Shown here piece after piece: positions 1 to 4,841 of a stretch of 8,905 nucleotides of DNA. This stretch comes from an uncultured Collinsella sp. (GTDB lineage Bacteria; Actinomycetota; Coriobacteriia; Coriobacteriales; Coriobacteriaceae), in the NCBI GenBank assembly GCA_958428675.1, contig CAUAGV010000063.1, positions 1 through 8,905 of the forward strand, in the 5' to 3' direction. The stretch's first letter is position 1; the number at the start of each line of letters is the position of its first letter. The position numbers and the translations under genes were made by a program. The notes beneath the pieces are model-generated. The model searched no databases and had not been told where the DNA came from. It worked only from the letters and a program-made list of their open reading frames with translations.

Positions 1-112
1 TAAAGCCGGCGTCGAGTGCCTGGGCCACCACATCGCCCACGGGGCGTCCGAGGGTGTTTTCGGGGCCGAGTACCAGATAGGCCGAGATATCAAGGTTGTC
101 GCGGATGCTCAT
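1..112 (-). CDS. thiE: Thiamine-phosphate synthase, N-terminal fragment
   Basis: Only the first 37 codons lie in the window; the gene continues past position 1. The visible protein starts MSIRDNLDISAYLVLGPENT and goes on to LDAGF. This resembles the first beta strand and helix of ThiE, where a short lead is followed by a YLVT-like strand and a VxxALxAGVT-like helix. ThiE joins hydroxymethylpyrimidine diphosphate to thiazole phosphate to make thiamine monophosphate in the cytoplasm. The start is supported by AGGAGG at 120-125, 7 nt upstream. The ATG overlaps the stop of the preceding gene as ATGA (109-112), which implies translational coupling. Its place downstream of thiM behind a TPP riboswitch strengthens the call. 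Catalytic residues are outside the window, so another thi gene is possible but less likely. Confidence 0.7.
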   Translation of the reverse strand, partial: MSIRDNLDISAYLVLGPENTLGRPVGDVVAQALDAGF

Positions 113-450
113 TGTGCTTCCTCCTGCTTTTTGATCTGTGCTTCCATGCGCTTGAGTTTGCCGGTCATGGTGTCGGTAAATCCGGGTCGAATATCGGCTT
201 TGAGCACGACTTCGGTGCGGATGCCCTTGCTCGCCAGCACAAAGGTTGCGTCGCGCACGACCTGCATGACCTCGTCCCAGTCGCCCTCGATCTCGGTGAA
301 CATCGAGGTGGTGCGGTTGGGAAGGCCGCTCTCGCGAATGACGCGCACGACCTCGGCGACCTCGGCGGACAGCTCATCGCCGGTGCCGCACGGGGCGATG
401 GCCACGGCGACGAGCGTGTTCATGTCGGCATTGGTTGCGGGCTCGGACAT
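109..450 (-). CDS. MTH1187/YkoF-type thiamine-binding family protein
   Basis: This 113-residue protein matches the small MTH1187/UPF0045 family by pattern. It has an early strand ending in IAPCGTGDEL (about residues 18-27), a TEIEGDWDEVMQVV segment (about 52-65), and a late strand with VVLKADIRPG (about 81-90) before a lysine-rich C-terminal helix. Family members are ferredoxin-like folds, and relatives such as YkoF bind thiamine or its pyrimidine moiety. No catalytic role is established. It lies between thiM and thiE, 3 nt after the thiM stop and overlapping thiE by 4 nt, so a role in thiamine or precursor binding is likely. The ATG at 450 is chosen because GAGGAGG (459-465) sits 8 nt upstream, inside the last codons of thiM. 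The internal ATG at 423 would match the family start better but has no ribosome binding site. Confidence 0.8.
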   Translation of the reverse strand: MSEPATNADMNTLVAVAIAPCGTGDELSAEVAEVVRVIRESGLPNRTTSMFTEIEGDWDEVMQVVRDATFVLASKGIRTEVVLKADIRPGFTDTMTGKLKRMEAQIKKQEEAQ

Positions 451-453
451 GGC

Positions 454-1293
454 TTATGCCTCCTCGAGCTCGAGTTGGTTATCGGCGATGTCTTGGGCGG
501 TCGCGCGGTAGAGCTCATCGATAAAGGCGACCTTAAAGCTTGCCGGGGCATCGGCGACAGCGGCGGCACGCGTGCCGGCAACGTTGTAGACGGCGGTGCC
601 ACAGATGGCTGCCGTAAACGGATCGGCAGCGCAGGCGTACACAGCCAGGACGCCGCCCTGCGAGCAGCCACAACCGGTGATCTTGGACATGAGCGGGCTG
701 CCGCCGTGGGACTTGGCCACGGTTGTGCCGTCGGTGATTAGGTCGACTTCGCCCGAGACCACTACGGCGCCGCCAGTGTGGCGGGCGAGCGCCACGGCGG
801 CATCGCGGGCGGCATCGACCGTGTCGGTGGTATCGACACCGCGCACGCGGCTCAGATCGGCTGCCTCGCCCTCAAGACCCCACAGGCCGGCAAGCGCGAT
901 GATCTCGGAGGCGTTGCCGCGCACGATGGCGGGCTTGTACTGCTTGAGCTCGTTTACCAGCTGGGTGCGCAGGCTGCCGATGCCCAGGCCCACCGGGTCG
1001 AGCACCCAGGGCTTGCCGGCGTCGTGTGCCGCCTTGGCCGCGCGGGGAATCGTCTGCTCGTAGATGGGGAAGAGCGTGCCCATGTTGAGATAGATGGCAC
1101 CGCCGCCGGCAACGAGTGCCTCGCCCTCGTCTGGCAGATAGACCATGGCGGCCGAACCGCCCACGGCGAGCTGTGCGTTGGCGACAAAGTCGATCGTCAC
1201 CGTGTTGGTGATGGAACCGGCCATCGGATTGGTGGCACGAATCTCATCCACGGCCTTAACCACATTTTGCTTAAGCTGTTCCGAATCAATCAC
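454..1293 (-). CDS. thiM: Hydroxyethylthiazole kinase
   Basis: ThiM phosphorylates 4-methyl-5-(2-hydroxyethyl)thiazole so that ThiE can use it; this is thiazole salvage. The 279-residue protein has the ribokinase-like layout of the family: SITNTVTIDFVANAQLAVGG near residues 27-46, VLDPVGLG (97-104), RGNASEI (125-131), and a glycine/cysteine anion-hole segment ITGCGCSQGG (205-214). C210 is at the conserved cysteine position. Two spots differ from the usual family text: the HCITN motif reads GSITN, and TGTGC reads TGCGC. The start is GTG at 1293, with AAGGAGG at 1302-1308 and 8 nt spacing. The frame stays open upstream to an ATG at 1392, but that region is the riboswitch and terminator, so a longer protein would be an artefact. 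It is first in an operon with the MTH1187-type gene and thiE, and is controlled by the TPP riboswitch. Confidence 0.92.
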   Translation of the reverse strand: MIDSEQLKQNVVKAVDEIRATNPMAGSITNTVTIDFVANAQLAVGGSAAMVYLPDEGEALVAGGGAIYLNMGTLFPIYEQTIPRAAKAAHDAGKPWVLDPVGLGIGSLRTQLVNELKQYKPAIVRGNASEIIALAGLWGLEGEAADLSRVRGVDTTDTVDAARDAAVALARHTGGAVVVSGEVDLITDGTTVAKSHGGSPLMSKITGCGCSQGGVLAVYACAADPFTAAICGTAVYNVAGTRAAAVADAPASFKVAFIDELYRATAQDIADNQLELEEA

Positions 1294-1314
1294 TGCACAT
1301 GCCTCCTTGGCATA

Positions 1315-1345
1315 GAAAAGGGGCGCTGTGCATAGACAGCGCCCC
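1315..1345 (-). terminator. Riboswitch-controlled intrinsic terminator upstream of thiM
   Basis: On the minus strand there is a perfect 10-bp GC-rich stem (GGGGCGCTGT at 1345-1336, ACAGCGCCCC at 1329-1320) with a 6-nt loop, followed at once by TTTT (1319-1316). It lies between the TPP aptamer and the thiM ribosome binding site. This is the expression platform of a transcription-terminating riboswitch: when TPP is bound the hairpin should form and stop transcription before thiM. I infer the regulatory direction from known TPP riboswitches. Confidence 0.88.
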
Positions 1346-1357
1346 TGTAAAGGCGGC

Positions 1358-1449
1358 ATGCTCCCTACGCCAGCATTAACTGACAGGTTCAAAGGATTGG
1401 GCCCATTGCCCTCTCAGCCTTGTGGTTTGCACCGCCGGCACTCCCGCAT
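1358..1449 (-). ncRNA. TPP riboswitch (THI element)
   Basis: The minus strand carries the conserved THI-box blocks in order: GGAGTGCC, then GGCTGAGAGGGC (complement of about 1408-1419), then CTTTGAACCTG with GTCAGTTAATGC, then GCGTAGGGAGC. The ends can pair as a short P1 helix, ATGC at 1449-1446 with GCAT at 1361-1358. These are the bases that form the pyrimidine- and pyrophosphate-sensing arms of TPP riboswitches. It precedes a terminator and a thiazole kinase gene, which is the expected context for feedback by thiamine pyrophosphate. Confidence 0.96.
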
Positions 1450-1465
1450 CGAATCTGTTGTTCCC

Positions 1466-1472
1466 TATACTA
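1466..1472 (-). promoter_or_regulatory. Candidate -10 of the thi operon promoter
   Basis: The minus strand reads TAGTATA just upstream of the riboswitch, which would put the transcript start some 10 nt before the aptamer. TAGTAT matches four of six consensus bases. At 17 nt spacing the -35 position falls in the neighbouring repeat unit and reads CTGTCC, a poor match. A promoter must exist here; the exact boxes are uncertain. Confidence 0.35.
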
Positions 1473-1476
1473 GCGC

Positions 1477-1511
1477 ACCTGCCAAAAGGGGACAGGTTTA
1501 TTTTGGCAGGT
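1477..1511 (+). repeat. REP-like hairpin unit A
   Basis: This 35-nt unit has perfect 11-bp inverted ends (ACCTGCCAAAA at 1477-1487, TTTTGGCAGGT at 1501-1511) around GGGGACAGGTTTA. A diverged copy lies in reverse orientation at 1544-1577 and matches at 29 of 35 aligned columns. It overlaps the probable -35 zone of the thi promoter. Short GGGGACAGG-bearing palindromes resemble REP sequences mobilised by REP-associated tyrosine transposases. That link is inference, since no transposase is in the window. Confidence 0.7.
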
Positions 1512-1543
1512 AACAACTGGGACTTTGCGTTTCCCCAGATAAA

Positions 1544-1577
1544 ACCTGCCAAATATGCCTGTCCCTTATTGACAGGT
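1544..1577 (-). repeat. REP-like hairpin unit B (inverted copy)
   Basis: Read on the minus strand, this 34-nt unit begins ACCTGTCAATAA, has the core GGGACAGG and ends GGCAGGT, so it parallels unit A from end to end. Its terminal arms pair with one mismatch. The two units face each other across 32 nt, which themselves can form a weak CTGGG/CCCAG stem (1518-1538). The arrangement is that of a bacterial interspersed mosaic element. Its outer end is only a few bases from the likely -10 of the downstream plus-strand gene. Confidence 0.65.
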
Positions 1578-1580
1578 CGT

Positions 1581-1586
1581 TACAAT
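1581..1586 (+). promoter_or_regulatory. Candidate -10 for the HAD-LysR operon
   Basis: TACAAT matches five of six consensus bases and would give a leader of about 20 nt before the ATG at 1615. The -35 position at 17 nt spacing reads CCTGTC, inside repeat unit B, and is poor. The consensus TTGACA at 1569-1574 is only 6 nt from this box and cannot pair with it as a normal promoter. Confidence 0.35.
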
Positions 1587-1614
1587 GGATACGGTGAAAA
1601 TGACGGGGGACTCT

Positions 1615-2523
1615 ATGATCAAACTTGTGCTGACCGATATGGACGATACGCTGATTCCTGCTGGACACGATGGCGCCAGCGCCCGCGCCATCGAGGGCAT
1701 TCATGCCATGCAGGCGGCGGGCCTGCATTTTGGCCCGGTTTCGGGTCGCCAGCCGTCCGCGATGAGCTGGATGTTCCGCAATCGCTCCGAGTGCTTCTCG
1801 ACCGGTGCGTTTTGCAACGGCCAGGTGATGTTTGTCGATGGCGAGGCGGTTGCCTCGCGCGCAACTGATAACGATGCCCTTATGCGCCTGGCCGACTACC
1901 TGGAGCAAGAGACCGACGATACCTATTTGAAGGTCTACCGTCTGGGTGATGACTTTTGGGACAACGACGCCTATTGCGTGACAAGCGATCCCGAGCGTGT
2001 GCGTCGCGCCATGGAGTCAGGCGGCAACGCGTGGCTCAAGGGCGAAGAGGCTCCCTGTCGCCCTGTCGTTGACGATGCCCCGGTATACAAGGCGAATATC
2101 TGGAGTGCCCGTTCGCGCGAGGAGCTCGCCGAGCTGCGCGAGCGTGTTGCCGCCGAGGTGCCGGAGCTCTCGCTCGTGTTTCCCAACAACCGCGTGCGCC
2201 TGTTCGACGTTCTTCCGACCGGCTGGGACAAGGGCTGTGCTGCGCTGGAGCTGGCGCGCGCTTTGGGCCTGACGCCCGACGAGGTGGCCGTATTCGGCGA
2301 TTCCGATAATGATTTGCCCATGATCGATGCCGTTTCCAATTCCGTTGCAGTCGCCAATGCCAACGAGGCCGTCACGGCTGCCGCGCGCTGGCATATCGGC
2401 GCTGCGGCAGATGATGCGGTTGCCGGGGCTCTGCATCAGATTGCCGCCTGCGCCGCGACGGGGGAGATGCCGTCGTTTATGCGTCAGATGGACGCGACGG
2501 GTTTCGACGTCACGAACGTCTAG
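1615..2523 (+). CDS. Cof-type HAD-IIB family phosphatase
   Basis: This 302-residue cytoplasmic hydrolase has all four HAD motifs. Motif I is LTDMDDTL with nucleophile D8 and acid D10. Motif II is PVSGR with S43. Motif III is WDKG with K206. Motif IV is VFGDSDNDLPM (about 226-236) with the magnesium-binding aspartates. The long cap inserted between motifs II and III is the IIB type, whose members dephosphorylate small phosphorylated metabolites such as sugar phosphates, pyridoxal phosphate or flavin nucleotides; the substrate cannot be told from sequence. The start at 1615 is chosen because the family begins directly at the MIKLVLTD strand and GGGGGA (1605-1610) lies just upstream; in-frame ATGs at 1585 and 1600 would add 10 or 5 residues. 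The LysR gene follows after 10 nt, so the two are probably co-transcribed. Confidence 0.88.
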   Translation: MIKLVLTDMDDTLIPAGHDGASARAIEGIHAMQAAGLHFGPVSGRQPSAMSWMFRNRSECFSTGAFCNGQVMFVDGEAVASRATDNDALMRLADYLEQETDDTYLKVYRLGDDFWDNDAYCVTSDPERVRRAMESGGNAWLKGEEAPCRPVVDDAPVYKANIWSARSREELAELRERVAAEVPELSLVFPNNRVRLFDVLPTGWDKGCAALELARALGLTPDEVAVFGDSDNDLPMIDAVSNSVAVANANEAVTAAARWHIGAAADDAVAGALHQIAACAATGEMPSFMRQMDATGFDVTNV

Positions 2524-2533
2524 GGAGAAAGCC

Positions 2534-3430
2534 ATGAAGCTCCAGCAGCTCAGATATGTCGTCAAAGTTGCCGAATGCGGCAGCATCACCGAGGCCTCGC
2601 GCCGGCTCTTTGTGTCGCAGCCTTCGATTACCGCGTCAATTCGCGATCTCGAAAACGAGATGGGTGTACACATCTTTGAGCGCACCAACAAGGGCGTCAT
2701 TGTGTCCGAGGAAGGCGAGACCTTCTTGGGCTACGCGCGCCAGGTGCTCGACCAGGCCGACCTGCTCGAGGGCAAGTACAAAGGCACGTCCGAGCAGGTG
2801 CCGCACTTTAGTGTGAGCTGCCAGCATTATTCCTTTGCCGTTAATGCATTTGTCGATGTGATCCGCGAGTTCGATGCCGCGCGCTACGACTTTACCCTGC
2901 GCGAGGAGCAGACCCACGAGATTATCGAGGACGTCGCGCATATGAAAAGCGAGCTCGGCATCCTGTATCTGTCGGAGCACAATCGCGAGGTCATCGAGCG
3001 CATGCTGGCGGCCAACGAGCTCGTATTCGAAGGACTCTTCTGCGCTACGCCGCATGTCTTTGTGTGCGCCGACCATCCGCTGGCGGACCACGCCAGCGTG
3101 ACGCTCGAAGATCTCGAGGACTACCCGTTCCTGTCCTATGAGCAGGGCAGCTATAACTCGTTTTATTATTCCGAGGAACTGACCTCGACCTTTGAGCGTC
3201 GCAAGAATATCCGCGTGCGCGACCGTGCGACGTTGTTCAATCTGGCCATGGGCCTTAACGGCTACACGGTTTGTTCGGGCGTGATCAGCCATGAACTTAA
3301 CGGCCCCGGCATTATCTCCATTCCGCTCGATGTAGACGAGTACATGGAGATCGGCATCATCACGCGCAAGAACACGACACTTACGCGCTACGGTCGGGCC
3401 TATATCGACGCGATTCGTCAGCATATCTAG
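2534..3430 (+). CDS. LysR-type transcriptional regulator
   Basis: This 298-residue protein has the standard LysR plan. The N-terminal winged helix-turn-helix (about residues 1-60) contains LRYVVKVAECGSITEASRRL, then VSQPSITASIRDLE as the recognition helix, then a wing with IFERTNKGV. A linker helix follows, then a two-lobed effector domain to the C terminus. The start is fixed by the family N terminus and by AGGGAGA (2522-2528), which overlaps the stop of the HAD gene. It is 10 nt from that gene and 155 nt upstream of a methionine synthase-like gene whose leader carries a TATAG-N7-CTATA palindrome, a spacing typical of LysR operators. I infer a MetR/MtaR-like role in sulfur amino acid control; the effector is unknown. 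A role limited to the HAD gene is an alternative. Confidence 0.93.
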   Translation: MKLQQLRYVVKVAECGSITEASRRLFVSQPSITASIRDLENEMGVHIFERTNKGVIVSEEGETFLGYARQVLDQADLLEGKYKGTSEQVPHFSVSCQHYSFAVNAFVDVIREFDAARYDFTLREEQTHEIIEDVAHMKSELGILYLSEHNREVIERMLAANELVFEGLFCATPHVFVCADHPLADHASVTLEDLEDYPFLSYEQGSYNSFYYSEELTSTFERRKNIRVRDRATLFNLAMGLNGYTVCSGVISHELNGPGIISIPLDVDEYMEIGIITRKNTTLTRYGRAYIDAIRQHI

Positions 3431-3476
3431 GGTGCTGTGCTCCGCACGGTTCAAGTCTCTTTATGGCAATCCAGAC

Positions 3477-3499
3477 TGATATAGGAAGCATCTATATCA
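3477..3499. promoter_or_regulatory. MET-box-like LysR operator upstream of methionine synthase gene
   Basis: TGATATAG and CTATATCA form a perfect 8-bp inverted repeat around a 7-nt spacer. The inner part, TATAG-N7-CTATA (3480-3496), has the half-sites and spacing I recall for the MET-box of streptococcal LysR methionine regulators. The T-N11-A rule of LysR operators is met by several of its base pairs. It lies about 90 nt before the start codon of the methionine synthase-like gene and directly downstream of a LysR gene. Binding by that regulator is inference. Confidence 0.6.
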
Positions 3500-3513
3500 A
3501 ACTGTTATAAACG

Positions 3514-3519
3514 TATATT
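3514..3519 (+). promoter_or_regulatory. Candidate -10 of the methionine synthase-like gene
   Basis: TATATT lies in an AT-rich patch (3503-3523) between the two palindromes. At 17 nt spacing the -35 position reads TCTATA, inside the right arm of the MET-box-like site. A weak -35 covered by an activator site would fit LysR-dependent activation. TATAAA at 3506-3511 is an alternative. Confidence 0.35.
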
Positions 3520-3531
3520 TTACGATGGTCA

Positions 3532-3545
3532 TATGAGCGCTCATA
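3532..3545. promoter_or_regulatory. Perfect 14-bp palindrome, possible second operator
   Basis: TATGAGCGCTCATA reads the same on both strands with no spacer. It sits 40 nt before the methionine synthase start codon and just downstream of the likely -10, a position suited to a dimeric repressor. I do not recognise the motif. Confidence 0.45.
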
Positions 3546-3585
3546 CTCTGTCCCAGTAAAGCAACCAATGCAAAGGGAGATATCT

Positions 3586-4719
3586 ATGAGCACTTCGATT
3601 CAACCGAACGCGCCGTTTCGCGCCGATATCGTCGGCAGCTTTCTTCGTCCGCAGGCTGTAAAGGACGCCCGTGCCGCCTATGTCGCGGGTAAACTCGACG
3701 CTTCCGGCCTTAAGGCCGTCGAGGACGAGGCCATCCGCGACTTAGTGGCCAAGCAGAAGGCTGCCGGCCTGCAGGTGATTACCGATGGCGAGTTCCGCCG
3801 CAGCTACTGGCACCTCGATTTTATGTGGGGCCTCAACGGCATTGAGCGCCGCGCCTCGCGCACGGGCTACATGTTCCACGATGAGGAGACTACCGCCGAC
3901 ACCGCCGTGGTAACCGGTCCCATTAGCGGCGAGAATCATCCGTTCGTCGAGCACTTCAAATTTATCAAGTCGCTCGAGGGAGAGGGCCAGGTCGCGCGCC
4001 AGACCATTCCGGCGCCGATCCAGACGTTCTCCGAAGTCACACTCGACCGCTGCGATGGCCAGCAGGAGAGTCTGCACGCCGTCTACAAGACCGACGAAGA
4101 GCTCGTCGATGCCATTGCCGCAGCATACCGCACCGTGATTGCTGACCTGTATGCCGCGGGCTGCCGCAACATCCAGTTTGATGACTGCACCTGGGGCATC
4201 TACTGCGATACCGATTTTGTTGCCAAAACCGGCATGAGCCCGGTCGACCTGCAAAAGGTAAGCGAGCTGGGCGTGGCGCTCAACAATGCCGCCATCGAGG
4301 GCAAGCCCGACGATCTGGTTATCAACACGCATGTATGCCGCGGCAACTACCACTCCACCTACGCTTTTGAGGGCGGCTACGACCCCATCGCGCCGTACCT
4401 GTTTGCGCATGAGGACGTTGACGCGTTCTATCTGGAGTTCGACACGCCCCGCGCCGGTGGTTTTGAGCCGCTCAAGTACGTTGCTCCCGGCAAGAAGGTC
4501 GTGCTGGGCTTGGTGACCACCAAGGCGGCAGAGCTCGAGAACGAGGATGTTATCGTCGAGCGCATCCGCGAGGCGGCAAAGTACGTGCCGCTCGAGAACC
4601 TGTATCTGTCTCCGCAGTGTGGCTTTGCCAGCTGCGAGATTGGCAATAAGCTGACCGAGGACGAGCAGTGGGCAAAGATTGCGCTGGTCAGGCGTATTGC
4701 CGAGCGCGTTTGGAAATAG
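3586..4719 (+). CDS. Half-length cobalamin-independent methionine synthase-like protein (MetE C-terminal type)
   Basis: This 377-residue protein corresponds to the catalytic C-terminal half of MetE, as in the Bacillus YxjG/YxjH group. The N terminus FRADIVGSFLRP and the ITDGEFRRSYWH segment (about 65-76) are typical. The zinc site is intact: H249 and C251 in INTHVC, E284 in YLEFDT, and C345 in SPQCGF align with the four MetE ligands. It should transfer a methyl group to homocysteine to make methionine in the cytoplasm. Lacking the N-terminal half, it may use a methyl donor other than the polyglutamylated folate of full MetE; that is inference. The start at 3586 has AAGGGAGA (3573-3580) upstream, and the family begins shortly after it. 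The leader holds two palindromes and no recognisable SAM riboswitch. The gene stands alone, 122 nt before the permease. Confidence 0.88.
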   Translation: MSTSIQPNAPFRADIVGSFLRPQAVKDARAAYVAGKLDASGLKAVEDEAIRDLVAKQKAAGLQVITDGEFRRSYWHLDFMWGLNGIERRASRTGYMFHDEETTADTAVVTGPISGENHPFVEHFKFIKSLEGEGQVARQTIPAPIQTFSEVTLDRCDGQQESLHAVYKTDEELVDAIAAAYRTVIADLYAAGCRNIQFDDCTWGIYCDTDFVAKTGMSPVDLQKVSELGVALNNAAIEGKPDDLVINTHVCRGNYHSTYAFEGGYDPIAPYLFAHEDVDAFYLEFDTPRAGGFEPLKYVAPGKKVVLGLVTTKAAELENEDVIVERIREAAKYVPLENLYLSPQCGFASCEIGNKLTEDEQWAKIALVRRIAERVWK

Positions 4720-4766
4720 CGCTAGCGTTTGCAGGTGGCGGCGCGTGCGAGGTACTGCATATCGCG

Positions 4767-4772
4767 TACAAT
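4767..4772 (+). promoter_or_regulatory. Candidate -10 of the uracil permease gene
   Basis: TACAAT matches five of six consensus bases in the 122-nt gap after the methionine synthase-like gene. No convincing -35 is present at 16-18 nt. A start near 4779 would give a leader of about 60 nt containing the hairpin described in the findings. No terminator is visible between the two genes, so some read-through is possible. Confidence 0.35.
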
Positions 4773-4841
4773 GGTTCGGATCGTATCGTTCGGGCAGGCT
4801 ATCCGATATGCCTGATCGCCCTTCCATTCGAAAGGACTTCC

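Noticed and set aside
1286..1300. Tiny frame ATG-TGC-AGT-GAT-TGA overlapping the thiM start
   Set aside because: Its ATG is only 1 nt from the Shine-Dalgarno, too close for initiation, and it has only four sense codons.
1294..1392. N-terminal extension of thiM from ATG at 1392
   Set aside because: The segment is the terminator and part of the TPP aptamer. A strong ribosome binding site with GTG at 1293 explains the gene.
1569..1574. Perfect TTGACA as a -35 box
   Set aside because: The only good -10 (TACAAT, 1581-1586) is 6 nt away, and the 17-nt position reads CGGTGA. The bases are explained by the arm of repeat unit B.
2636..3454. Minus-strand frame opposite the LysR gene
   Set aside because: The LysR protein on the plus strand is unambiguous. 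The opposite frame has no domain features.
3431..3476. Terminator after the LysR gene
   Set aside because: Only a 4-5 bp GTGC-TCC-GCAC stem is present, with no T run directly after it.
3533..3559. Eight-codon leader peptide (MSAHTLSQ) upstream of the methionine synthase-like gene
   Set aside because: It has no ribosome binding site, and its ATG falls inside the 14-bp palindrome. It contains no methionine or cysteine run that would suggest attenuation.
3742..4827. Long minus-strand frame opposite the methionine synthase-like gene
   Set aside because: It is a codon-bias shadow of a clear family member on the plus strand and shows no recognisable domain.
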